Positions 11,101 to 19,235 of a stretch of 64,000 nt of DNA are shown here, one piece after another. The notes beneath the pieces are model-generated. The model made no database searches and was not told the DNA's origin. It saw nothing but the letters and a program-made list of their open reading frames with translations. The translations under genes were made by a program, and so were the position numbers. This DNA is from Clostridia bacterium (GTDB lineage: Bacteria; Bacillota; Clostridia; UMGS1810): NCBI GenBank assembly GCA_017481205.1, contig JAFUPN010000009.1:28400-92399 (forward strand), written 5' to 3'. The stretch's first letter is position 1. Each line of letters opens with the position of its first letter.

Positions 11101-11362
11101 CTGGTCTGCAGGCAGCTTTGACGGAATAACAATCTCCGCGCCTGCCACTGTTATGAAAAAAAACACGGCAGACGGAATGGAACTTACATTCAGCGACCCC
11201 ACACACAAGCTGGATGACATAACAATAACACTTGACGGCGAGTATACCCCGGCAGAATACGACGAACAGCTCAATGTTACCGTATCCCACGGAAAAACCG
11301 TAATAAGCGGCGATTTGTCGGCTGTGACGGGTAAAACACTTAAGGTTAAGCTAACCAAATAA
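8129..11362 (+). CDS. Secreted PL8-family polysaccharide lyase (second paralogue)
   Basis: A 1077-residue exported protein (signal peptide ~1-25, ending GHAA). A ConA-like module (~30-240) and a short fibronectin-like strand region (~240-325) precede the PL8 alpha-toroid and beta-sandwich (~330-1077). The NWW aromatic patch is at 454-456, His555 and Tyr564 are nine apart as in known PL8 lyases, and Arg617/Arg619 lie in RGR. It is clearly paralogous to the lyase at 1526 (shared YNWWDW, AYG.GALLDR-type and PGTTVDSQER blocks) but lacks the F5/8C insertion: ENRMITSEKLSVNG runs straight through. The canonical catalytic Asn motif TGAN is replaced by NAYG. The start overlaps the previous stop with no obvious RBS, so translation is probably coupled. 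Confidence 0.87.
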   Translation: MKKFAKFLILVCITLIAGVSPGHAADKAPCSYELFLNNFENSMSDMTYKSTCILTDSPVDESHGRVAGMVFSSSTDNYCGPEYEVVSGEYESGELKRAVATVDILFEDYVYGNLRLLSSEQVGSVKNGMYALYYNTDGTLYNNSYTFTNQENWAKYTKYKLNTWYNFRVELDLEDQTFSMWINGDEITADTKIITNAKTDMIDFLHMRVNLYKSSAGEDAKNIYIDNFGYYIPMSYVYTKPVIELTPGSSKLSVTAAAPGEDKATLVAALYEDDVLTKVSVQDTEQFDGIAIADYICDFAKGKKYKFFLMEDAECLRPLCKAKEYYSFTYMDYELLKDKWREFLVGGEVDLTSEPIAARVTAIYNNAKNLPGTMNRSADATSLWGAAYTASSHLGTEYSKIYRMALAYGTKGQALYQDEDLYNDIIYALDWMYENRYGQAEIDGTGWRSVRAYNWWDWFVSAPGYIMETLMILHEEVTDEQIDKYFSLYTYLKTIMRTDLSLDSNVNSWAYNAYGAAVLQKDEATIRTMTEAYDVLFVITTSGTGMYEDFSYIKHNMMAYTGMYGTGALLDRVVKVMSITGNTHYAIPQVKTHMYENWIFNAFEPLMYNAGIMSMMRGRGVDGGNEYGDGLTVLESILNMIDVVSDEDAFKFKMLIKRHFKGDRLTYAYNNLTLPHIIKLESIVNDNSLPEPEPYELTKVYYHMDRAVQHKENYTFGLAMSSERVANYESINNVNKNGWYTGDGMTYLYTAPDQYNANYFKYADPYKRPGTTVDSQERQEISIAYGHEYFSGKDFVGGTTMDDSYGVVAMDLESFHNDVETNLEDKGYGIGQPLHDCDLTAKKSWYMFDEEIVCLGADVNATADYDVFTTVENRMITSEKLSVNGIDVAYGTSGSTTEPEWAHIDGTGGYYFPEGGNLSYRQIKNTKNFFEMWLSHGSKPTGGSYSYALLPGKTAAQTEAYIANPKFEILSNTSAVQAVYQKELDITGYTFWSAGSFDGITISAPATVMKKNTADGMELTFSDPTHKLDDITITLDGEYTPAEYDEQLNVTVSHGKTVISGDLSAVTGKTLKVKLTK

Positions 11363-11440
11363 CTGCCGCAAGGCAATACCACTCACGCAGTGAATACCAC
11401 TGCCAAGCAATACAACTCGCTTGTAAAGGCGAATAAAACT
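11363..11440. repeat. Mini-hairpin array E (AATACCACT linkers)
   Basis: Directly after the PL8 stop codon, four short units are separated by AATACCACT, AATACCACT, AATACAACT and AATAAAACT. Units include GCC-gcaa-GGC and TCAC-gca-GTGA, with GNRA or GNA loops on the plus strand. The final unit is CGC-ttgtaaag-GCG. It has the same design as array A with a different linker. An RBS (AAAGGGGGAT) for the SLH gene follows at about 11446. Confidence 0.75.
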
Positions 11441-11460
11441 CTATCAAAGGGGGATGAACA

Positions 11461-14400
11461 ATGCTAAAAAAACTTACATCTCTGATAACTGTCATAGCAA
11501 TGCTCACAGTAAGCATTGTACCTGCAGTTCTTGCAGAAGAACCGTCAGGCTATGACTATGTTATCTACAGCAATGATTTTCAGTCTGCCGAGGTTGGCGA
11601 AAACCTCACTGAGGACAAAATCAATTTCCGCCCAGAAAACTGTAACTACGCAGTAGTACAGGAGGGCGACAACAAATACTACACATTTTCACCAAGCAGC
11701 ACAAGCTCCCGTGCCAACTCGGGTAACCTTGAGGACGGATATCTCCTGCCTGAGACAGTGGCTTCAAAGCCCATACGCAAGCTCAAGGTTGAGCTGGATG
11801 TTGCAGTGGATTTAAAGAACAGCGGTCCTGCGGGAATAGGCACCTATTTCAGAGGTTTGGACGCAGGCGGACATAGTAATTCACGCTGGAACATAGTTGA
11901 GTTCAACTCAACAGAATACTATTCTCTCATCGAAAATACCACCAGAGTATCCTATACTCCGGGAGAATGGATTCACTTTACCATCTATGCAGATTATGAA
12001 AACAACCTGTGCTCCATCTATTCCGACGGCGGCTTTGCTGTTGAAAACATCAGACTCACCGCAGAAGATGGAGTAGATAAATTCACTCAGATTCGCATGA
12101 GCTTTAACAAAGGCGACAGCACCGACAGCAGTATCAAGGTGGACAATATTGTGTATTCCACCACCGAGGATGAGTACGACAGCTTCAGATACACCAATCT
12201 CTACCCCGATCTTACCGACCCCAAGCCCTACGACTACAACAGAGTGCTCTTTGAAGAGGATTTTGAGGGCGATACGGTCTATTCAAAGACGGACTTTGAG
12301 TCCAAGAATGATAAGAATATTGTTATTGCAAGCGGCGATCCCAATACAGAAAGCGCCAAGGACCAGGGCTCATATGTAAATGTTGCGGCAGTTGATACAG
12401 ACATAGATAACTACTTCCGTATGAAGTACGGCCTTGATACTGCTCCCGTTCAGGCATCGGGTGTTACGCTCGATGAGCTTAGCAGAATGCAGATAAGCTT
12501 TGATTTATGTCCTGCATCCGATAAGAATATCAATGTCCGTTTCCTTGACAAATGGAGTAATCCCGATTCAACAAAGGGTGAAAGTCTCATTATCGGAAAG
12601 GACGGAGTTCTCAGCTTTGCAAATTGTGAGACAACATTGCCGTATGTCCTGAATGAATGGATGAGCTTTGATGTGTTCTTTGACTTTGATGCAAAGACAT
12701 ATACCGTATATCTCAACGGCAATGCTGTTGTAAAGAATATTCCGTTAAATGTTCTCACAACCTGTGCAGAAAATGTGGGTCTTACCTTCGATACACCAAA
12801 AACTCCCGAAAGCTATTCTATATATATGGATAACTTCAGAGTTGCAATTCCCGATAAGCTTGAGGTTGTCTCAAGTATTCCCGAAATCGGAAGCACAGGT
12901 TTCAATGTGTTTGATGATGTGGTAATAGAATTTTCCAATCCTTTAAAGAATTTCAAGGAGTCACTTGTTTCTGTAAAGGCTGCAGGAGAAAAAGCAGATT
13001 GCAAGATTTCTGCAAAGGATAATGTAATAACAATATCCTTCCCCGAGGGAATGGATTTCGGCACAGAATACACAGTAACCCTCAGCAAAGATATTGCCGA
13101 TATATTCGGCGATACTCTCGGCGAGGATTTGGCAGGAAGCTTCATCACCATGTCGGAGCAGGTTGCATCATCTGTTCCGGTAATGGGTGACAAGATTACC
13201 GCAAAGGTTATCAATCCCGGCACAACTGCTATAGATGCAGTTCTTGTAGTGACTGTTGTAAGCCCCGACGGCTCCTCAGAGCTTTATACCGATGAAGTTC
13301 AGATTCCGGCAGGCAAGACAAAGGATTTGGCAGTAGATTATGATATATCTTCTGCTGCCGAGGGTCAGGTTGTAACCGCATTTGTGGCAGAAAGCCTCGA
13401 CAGCCTCAGACTCTTGCGTGATGTATATGTGACATCTGCCGGCAGCGCTGCTTCCGGTCTCAATGCTCCGGCAAATGCAGTTGTGGAGTCTGTTCAGATT
13501 GTTGACAGTGTGGTAACCGTTAAGGGTAGCCTCTCTGTAAAAGAAAGCGCAAATGTGCTTCTTAAGGTTGCCGACAACAGCGGAGACACAGTAATGGTAC
13601 TCCCCGTTGTTACCGACGAAAACGGTAAGTTCACATATTCCTATTCTGCATCAGGCAGAGCAACAGGCACATATACTGTTGAGATTGCCGGATACAATGT
13701 GGCAGAAAGTGTTGCTAAGGAATATGTACAGCTTTCCGATGCAAAAATGCTTGAAATCAAGAATGCAGTAAACGATGCTTCCGGTGCGGCGGGAGTTAAA
13801 AAAGCACTTGAAAAGTATATAGACGATATGAAGCTTGAAGCCGACCTGTACAATCAGAATACATACAATGTATTGGCAGAGCAGGCACCCTTTGCTTCTT
13901 ACGACGATATGGTTGCCATGATTTATGCGGCAGATGAGCTTCTTGGCGATATCAATAGCGCCGACTGGTCTAAATATACAAAGCTGTTTGAAGAAAACGA
14001 AGATATACTCTTTGCAGATTCCGACAGTTATGATGACTACTGCGATTATTCTGCAAACAAAAAGAACGCTGTAAACAAAATTGTTATGGAATACAGCCCA
14101 TTTGCAGGCTTTGGCGAGCTCAGAGAGGCTCTCGGCAAGGCTATGGAAGAATATAATGAAGCATCCTCCTCATCAGGCTCCTCCGGCGGCGGAGGCGGTG
14201 GAGGCGGCGGTGGCGGCAAAGGCTCGTCAGTTGCTTCATCATATAATGTAGGAACTATTGATTCTGCACAGAACACCGATGCCCCGGTTCTCTTTGCAGA
14301 CATGGCTCAGGCAGACTGGGCAAAGGCTCATGTAAATGTGCTTTATTCAAAGGGCATAGTATCTCCTGCGGCATCCTACCGTCCGCTCGATAATGTGACC

Positions 14401-14826
14401 AGAGAAGAATTTGTAAAAATGCTTGTTCAGCTTGCAGGTCTCACAGCCGAGGGCACACCCGACTTTACCGATGTACAGGGTGATGAATGGTTTGCTCCAT
14501 ACCTTGCGGCGGCACAGAAGGCAGGCATAATCAAGGGCTCCGATAACGGAAGCTTTGGTGTCGGAAGCAACATCACCAGACAGGATATGGTGGTTATGGC
14601 TCAGCGCACAGCAGGTGTTATGAACAAAACAGTAAAGCAGACAAAAGAACCTGTCGATTTTGCAGACAGTGCAAGCATCAGCGATTATGCAGTGTCTGCA
14701 GTAAGTGAGATGCAGAGAGCCGGCGTTGTTTCCGGTATGGGCAACGGCAGTTTTGAGCCTCTCGGTCTTGCAAACAGAGCTCAGGCGGCAGTTGTTATCT
14801 GCAATCTGATGAACGCTATGGAATAA
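11461..14826 (+). CDS. SLH-anchored surface protein with ConA-like and Ig-like modules
   Basis: A 1121-residue exported protein with signal peptide ~1-25 (ending VLAEE). Two ConA-like modules (~30-245 and ~258-462) are followed by a bacterial Ig/Big_5-like domain (~463-562, starting SSIPEIGSTGF with an FSNPL strand), further beta-rich and helical regions, a Ser/Gly linker with eleven consecutive glycines (~900-925), and three SLH domains (~940-1121). The SLH cores read FADMAQADWA, FTDVQGDEWF and FADSASISDY. SLH domains bind pyruvylated wall polymer, so this protein should sit on the cell surface, presenting its lectin-like modules outward. It is in the lyase operon. The helical stretch ~740-880 is unrecognised. 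Confidence 0.85.
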   Translation: MLKKLTSLITVIAMLTVSIVPAVLAEEPSGYDYVIYSNDFQSAEVGENLTEDKINFRPENCNYAVVQEGDNKYYTFSPSSTSSRANSGNLEDGYLLPETVASKPIRKLKVELDVAVDLKNSGPAGIGTYFRGLDAGGHSNSRWNIVEFNSTEYYSLIENTTRVSYTPGEWIHFTIYADYENNLCSIYSDGGFAVENIRLTAEDGVDKFTQIRMSFNKGDSTDSSIKVDNIVYSTTEDEYDSFRYTNLYPDLTDPKPYDYNRVLFEEDFEGDTVYSKTDFESKNDKNIVIASGDPNTESAKDQGSYVNVAAVDTDIDNYFRMKYGLDTAPVQASGVTLDELSRMQISFDLCPASDKNINVRFLDKWSNPDSTKGESLIIGKDGVLSFANCETTLPYVLNEWMSFDVFFDFDAKTYTVYLNGNAVVKNIPLNVLTTCAENVGLTFDTPKTPESYSIYMDNFRVAIPDKLEVVSSIPEIGSTGFNVFDDVVIEFSNPLKNFKESLVSVKAAGEKADCKISAKDNVITISFPEGMDFGTEYTVTLSKDIADIFGDTLGEDLAGSFITMSEQVASSVPVMGDKITAKVINPGTTAIDAVLVVTVVSPDGSSELYTDEVQIPAGKTKDLAVDYDISSAAEGQVVTAFVAESLDSLRLLRDVYVTSAGSAASGLNAPANAVVESVQIVDSVVTVKGSLSVKESANVLLKVADNSGDTVMVLPVVTDENGKFTYSYSASGRATGTYTVEIAGYNVAESVAKEYVQLSDAKMLEIKNAVNDASGAAGVKKALEKYIDDMKLEADLYNQNTYNVLAEQAPFASYDDMVAMIYAADELLGDINSADWSKYTKLFEENEDILFADSDSYDDYCDYSANKKNAVNKIVMEYSPFAGFGELREALGKAMEEYNEASSSSGSSGGGGGGGGGGGKGSSVASSYNVGTIDSAQNTDAPVLFADMAQADWAKAHVNVLYSKGIVSPAASYRPLDNVTREEFVKMLVQLAGLTAEGTPDFTDVQGDEWFAPYLAAAQKAGIIKGSDNGSFGVGSNITRQDMVVMAQRTAGVMNKTVKQTKEPVDFADSASISDYAVSAVSEMQRAGVVSGMGNGSFEPLGLANRAQAAVVICNLMNAME

Positions 14827-14839
14827 GGAGGAATTGAAA

Positions 14840-17455
14840 ATGAAAAAATTTAAGATTTTTATATCTGTGCTGTTGATTTTCAGCCTCCTTCCCATATATG
14901 CTTCCTTCGCTCAGGAAGAGGAGTATGAAATTGTATTGACAGAAACAGACGGATTCAAAAAGCTCTCAGCCTTCGGCATACTCACCGAAGAGGACGAAGA
15001 GCTGGAATACTATGACGAAATACCCAGAGGCTTGTTTATGAAATATGCCATGAAGTGCTACTTCGGCGAGGGAGTCTACCCCACCACCGAGGAAGCGGGC
15101 ATTCTCTTCTCCGATGTATCCGAGGGTACTGACGGTGCAAGAGAAATTGCAGTGGCAAGCAAGCTGGGTATAGTAAACGGCAACGGCAGTGAGTTCCGCC
15201 CGGATGACAGCATCACTTCTTCGGAGGCGGCAAAGGTGCTTGTATCTATCCTGGGCTACGGCGAAATTGCCGAAAACACAGGCGGCTACCCCACAGGATA
15301 TCTCACCCTGGCAAACAGACTTGATATCTTCGACGGCTGCAGCTTTACCGAAAGCGGCTGTCTTGCTGCAGAAGACCTTCTCACAGCCCTGGTAAACACC
15401 CTTGAGGCTGAGGTTATGGAAATCAGCGCAATCCACAGCTACAACCCCGGTATAACCAGAACCTATACCACCGAGGGTAAAACTCTCCTTGAGCATGTTT
15501 TCGGCATATACAGGGAGGAGGGTATCGTTGAGTCCAATGAATACACCTCTATATACGGTCTTACCGATGTTGACGAAGGCAGAGTAAAAATAAACGATAT
15601 CAGATATATCGAAAACGAGTCCGGAGCCACAGAGCTCCTGGGCTACAGCACCGAGTGCTACTACAAGATGGATGCACCCGAGTACAACAGGGTGATTGTA
15701 TATATCGCACCATACAAAAACAATATTGTTTCGGTAAGCAGCGAATATATAGAAGACTCTCTGATATCGTCAACCTCCTTTGGCTACTACAAGGATGCAG
15801 CTGCCTCCAAGGCAACCGATGTTAAGCTTGCAAAATCTGCAACCCTTATATACAACGGCGGACAGAAGAGTCTTGCTCCGGAGCTCCTCAGCCCCGAAAC
15901 AGGCACAGTAACCCTTATCGACAACAACGAAGACAATGTATACGATGTTGCGGTGGTTATGAGCTACAGAACAATCCTTGTATCCGGCGTGTCCCCGAGC
16001 TCATATACAGTTTCTGACATGTTGGGCGGTGACTCAATCATCCTCGACCCTGAGGACGACGAATACGATGTGGTTATAGACCTTGACGGCGAAAAGGCTG
16101 ATTTTGCGGCAATCGCAGCGAGATATGTTATCTCCTATGCAGAGTCAAACGGCTGCAAAAAAGACATTAAATACGTCAAAATAAGCACCAAAACCATTGA
16201 AGGTACACCTGAGTCCATAGACGCAGATGCAGAAATCGTTACCATAAACGGCACCGACTATCCCATAAACGCAAATCTTGCCGAATCAATTTCCCTCAAG
16301 GATTCAGGCACATACTATCTTGATTTTTCAGGCAGAATTGTTGCACGCAAGATTTCAAAGGATGTTGTATACGGTTACCTCAACGGTGTGATTAAGGATT
16401 CAGGGCTCAAAGACAGTATACAGGCTCAGATTTTCACCGAAAACGACCGTTGGGTAGAGCTTGAGCTCAAGGATAAAATCACCTACAACGGCAAAAGCGA
16501 AGACTCAGAGCTGTTTTACAACGACTGCATGGCAACCAAGGATTACCGCCAGCTGATTACCTATACAGTTGACGAAGCAGGCAGAATCAACATGATTAAG
16601 CTTGCAGAGAGCTTTGCAGAATACTCGGCTGAAGAGGAAAATGCCATAGAGCAGGATATTTTCAGAAAATATGATGAAATCGCAAGTGTAAAATACAGAA
16701 GCGGTCTCAAGGCTCTCGGCTCAGGTTCAGGCCAGGCAAGCATTCTCCTCAGCGACAGTACAAAGGTGTTTGTAGTGCCCGACCAGACCGAAGCGGCGGC
16801 TTCCAAGGACGAGTTCTACATGATGCCTAGGTCAGAGTTTGAAGCAGATGCCACATATACAAATGTGACCGCCTATGACCTTGACAAGATAAGAACAGCA
16901 GGAGCTCTTGTTATCAGAGGTCACAAAAAGGCAATCAACTCCAAATCCTCCTTCATGGTTGTGGATGAGATTGTAAGAACTCTTAACAGTGATGACACTG
17001 CAGTAAAGGGAATCAAGGGCTACTACAAAAATAGCCTTATCACCCTGGCGGCAAAGGATGATTCAATCTTCCTTGACAGCAACGGCAAGGCTATTGAATA
17101 CAGCGAGGGCGACGTAATCCAGTTTACACTGGATGTTGACGGCAATATAAGCAGCATCGTCCTCAGATATGACTACAGTGCAGGCACCGGTCAGTCTGTA
17201 GGCAGTACGCTTTCTTATGCTTCAAACACATTTGTAGCAAACACAGTATATTATACCGATGCAAGCGCAAATAAGTTTATAACAGACGGCGAAACAAAGA
17301 GTATCGTAGGTACAGACGGAAGTACCATCCTAAGTGTTTATGATACCGAAACCAAGACTCTTACCCCCGGCTCTCTCGCAGACCTGGAAAAAGGCAATAA
17401 ATTTATCGCAAGAGTAGTATACTATGTAGCGGATGAAATTATTGTGTATCATTAA
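14840..17455 (+). CDS. SLH-domain surface protein of unknown function
   Basis: An 871-residue exported protein (signal peptide ~1-26, ending SFAQ). N-terminal SLH repeats occupy ~30-200 (FSDVSEGTDGAREIAVASKLG and GNGSEFRPDDSITSSEAAKV are typical). The remaining ~650 residues are beta-rich with many short strands and no family I can name. The ATG at 14840 is preferred over an in-frame TTG at 14834 because AAGGAGGA at 14825-14832 is too close to the TTG. It follows the other SLH gene by 13 bases, so the two are co-transcribed. Having SLH domains at the N-terminus here and at the C-terminus in the neighbour suggests two differently oriented wall-bound proteins in one surface assembly, which is inference. 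Confidence 0.8.
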   Translation: MKKFKIFISVLLIFSLLPIYASFAQEEEYEIVLTETDGFKKLSAFGILTEEDEELEYYDEIPRGLFMKYAMKCYFGEGVYPTTEEAGILFSDVSEGTDGAREIAVASKLGIVNGNGSEFRPDDSITSSEAAKVLVSILGYGEIAENTGGYPTGYLTLANRLDIFDGCSFTESGCLAAEDLLTALVNTLEAEVMEISAIHSYNPGITRTYTTEGKTLLEHVFGIYREEGIVESNEYTSIYGLTDVDEGRVKINDIRYIENESGATELLGYSTECYYKMDAPEYNRVIVYIAPYKNNIVSVSSEYIEDSLISSTSFGYYKDAAASKATDVKLAKSATLIYNGGQKSLAPELLSPETGTVTLIDNNEDNVYDVAVVMSYRTILVSGVSPSSYTVSDMLGGDSIILDPEDDEYDVVIDLDGEKADFAAIAARYVISYAESNGCKKDIKYVKISTKTIEGTPESIDADAEIVTINGTDYPINANLAESISLKDSGTYYLDFSGRIVARKISKDVVYGYLNGVIKDSGLKDSIQAQIFTENDRWVELELKDKITYNGKSEDSELFYNDCMATKDYRQLITYTVDEAGRINMIKLAESFAEYSAEEENAIEQDIFRKYDEIASVKYRSGLKALGSGSGQASILLSDSTKVFVVPDQTEAAASKDEFYMMPRSEFEADATYTNVTAYDLDKIRTAGALVIRGHKKAINSKSSFMVVDEIVRTLNSDDTAVKGIKGYYKNSLITLAAKDDSIFLDSNGKAIEYSEGDVIQFTLDVDGNISSIVLRYDYSAGTGQSVGSTLSYASNTFVANTVYYTDASANKFITDGETKSIVGTDGSTILSVYDTETKTLTPGSLADLEKGNKFIARVVYYVADEIIVYH

Positions 17456-17467
17456 AAATCAGCTATA

Positions 17468-17887
17468 GGAGCCGTCAGACTGTCGGATAATTCAAGAATT
17501 ACACAAAAAAGCCATTTTAGGGACGGCAGGTGACAGATGCCAAGCGTCCTTTTGCATACAAAATTGAAGATTTTGCGTGCAAAAGCAGTCACCAAAACAC
17601 AGCATAATTAACACTTGTCATTCTGAGCGGAGGGTGAAGCCCGCAGTCGAAGAATCTTTGGCGAAGCCAATAAGAAGTTTGGTTATAAAGCAAATTTCAT
17701 CAATGCGCCGAGGCGCAAGATCCTTCGACTCCGCTGCGCTACGCTCAGGATGACACAAGTGTTAATTTGGTTTAATGCCAAAGGGCTTCGCCTGTTACCT
17801 GCCGTCCCCAAATGGCACATTTACTCAAATCGGTAATAATCCGACATCCTGCCGCAGCAAAAAAAGTTCATTTTGCTGTGGCTCCTT
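17468..17887. repeat. Nested palindromic element
   Basis: Several inverted repeats sit inside one another. Outer arms: GTCGGATAATT near 17483 and AATAATCCGAC near 17835. Next: GGGACGGCAGGTGACAG near 17520 and CTGTTACCTGCCGTCCC near 17792. Core: TTAACACTTGTCATTCTGAGC at 17608-17627 and GCTCAGGATGACACAAGTGTTAA at 17743-17765. Inside the core are small hairpins TTGGC-gaa-GCCAA and GCGCC-gag-GCGC. No protein is encoded. The layering suggests one palindromic element inserted within another. The core recurs at 39694-39761. Confidence 0.75.
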
Positions 17888-17889
17888 TT
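17851..17889 (+). terminator. Rho-independent terminator of the lyase/SLH operon
   Basis: Stem GCCGCAGCAAAA paired with TTTTGCTGTGGC, followed by TCCTTTTT on the plus strand. It lies ~400 bases beyond the last SLH stop codon. The nested palindrome occupies the space between, as if it had inserted between gene and terminator. Confidence 0.75.
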
Positions 17890-17952
17890 TGGGCGGACGA
17901 AAAACAGCATAGATTAGCTATTTTTCTATACTCCTATGCTATAAATTTATCA

Positions 17953-17982
17953 TTGACAATATATTCCTTATGGGTATATAAT
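17953..17982 (+). promoter_or_regulatory. Sigma-A-type promoter for the GH88 gene
   Basis: Perfect -35 TTGACA at 17953-17958 and -10 TATAAT at 17977-17982 with an 18-base spacer. A 5' leader of about 28 bases contains the RBS AAAGGAG before the ATG at 18017. The GH88/YitT pair can therefore be expressed separately from the lyase operon. Confidence 0.85.
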
Positions 17983-18016
17983 TAAGACTAATAATTGTAA
18001 AAGGAGCTGACTGACT

Positions 18017-19198
18017 ATGAACAAAGATATAATTCTTGAAAAAATAAAGCAGGAAGAAAAATTCCTGCCCGAGCCCAGGGTTACAAAGGAATTTCTGACA
18101 AAGGCACTGGGCGACGCTTTGAAAAAAATTGACAGACTCATTGATGATATGAAGGGCGATTTTCCCAGCCATGCAAGCGAGAACAATGTGTACACCCCGG
18201 TAAAAAACGAAAGCGGCTGGAACACAGGCTTCTGGAGCGGGATGCTCTGGCTTGCCTATGAGGCAACCGGCGAGGAAAAATACCTCGACGCCGCAAACGG
18301 ACTCCTGGAGTCATTTTATGAAAGAATAGACAAAAAGCTCGGTATAGATATGCACGACTTAGGCTTTGTATATATGCCCTCCTGTGTTGCCGCATACAAG
18401 CTCACAGGCAACGAAAAAGCAAAGGAATATGCTCTCAGGGCGGCAGACCACCTTATGACAAGGTATCATGCCGACGGCGGCTATATCCAAGCATGGGGCA
18501 AGATGGGCGAGCAGCTCAGGCTGATTGTTGACTGCATGAACAACATCCCCCTGCTCTACTGGGCAAGCGAGGTAACCGGCGACAGCAAGTATTATGACGT
18601 GGCATACACCCATGCAAAAACCACTATAGAATATATAGTCCGCCCGGACGCATCCACCTTCCACACATACTTTTTCAATACTGACGGCACTCCCGACAGA
18701 GGCACCACCCATCAGGGCGCGTCTGACGATTCCTGCTGGGCAAGAGGTCAGGCATGGCTTATCAGCGGACTTCCCCTGTCATACAAATACACCAAGGACA
18801 GCAGCATGCTCCCACTCTTTGATAAAATCACAAGCTACTATCTCAACAGGCTTCCCGATGACTATATCCCCTACTGGGATTTGATTTTCACCTCTGGCGA
18901 CGAACCCCGGGATTCCTCAGCTGCTGCCATAGCTCTGTGCGGCATACTGGAAAATATATCAAACATGGAGGACAGCAACCCACTGAAGGAGACATACAAA
19001 AATGCCGCAGACCGCATTATGTATTCTCTTTACAACAGCTACAGCACAAAGGATACCCCGGAATCAAACGGACTTCTCCTGCACGCAGTATATGCAAAGC
19101 CTATGGGAATAGGTGTTGATGAATGTAACATCTGGGGCTGCTACTACTACATGGAGGCACTGGTGCGAATGCTCAAGGGAACAAAGGCTTATTGGTAG
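18017..19198 (+). CDS. Unsaturated glucuronyl hydrolase, GH88
   Basis: A 393-residue cytoplasmic enzyme (no signal peptide) with the alpha6/alpha6 GH88 fold. The two aspartates known as catalytic in Bacillus UGL are recognisable: Asp114 in HDLGF and Asp172 in IVDCMNNIPLL, 58 residues apart against 61 in the Bacillus enzyme. CWARGQAW and DSSAAAIA are further family blocks. GH88 hydrolyses the 4,5-unsaturated uronic acid from the non-reducing end of di- or oligosaccharides made by polysaccharide lyases. It is thus the natural intracellular partner of the secreted PL8 enzymes upstream. It has its own promoter and is followed 37 bases later by yitT-like. The preferred linkage (hyaluronan, chondroitin or xanthan) cannot be told from the sequence. 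Confidence 0.93.
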   Translation: MNKDIILEKIKQEEKFLPEPRVTKEFLTKALGDALKKIDRLIDDMKGDFPSHASENNVYTPVKNESGWNTGFWSGMLWLAYEATGEEKYLDAANGLLESFYERIDKKLGIDMHDLGFVYMPSCVAAYKLTGNEKAKEYALRAADHLMTRYHADGGYIQAWGKMGEQLRLIVDCMNNIPLLYWASEVTGDSKYYDVAYTHAKTTIEYIVRPDASTFHTYFFNTDGTPDRGTTHQGASDDSCWARGQAWLISGLPLSYKYTKDSSMLPLFDKITSYYLNRLPDDYIPYWDLIFTSGDEPRDSSAAAIALCGILENISNMEDSNPLKETYKNAADRIMYSLYNSYSTKDTPESNGLLLHAVYAKPMGIGVDECNIWGCYYYMEALVRMLKGTKAYW

Positions 19199-19235
19199 GT
19201 GCTGATTTCTCATAAAATAAAAAAAGAGGTATAAA

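Noticed and set aside
14180..14220. A sequencing or assembly error in the poly-glycine stretch
   Set aside because: The frame stays open on both sides and leads into three good SLH domains; a Ser/Gly linker before a wall anchor is common.
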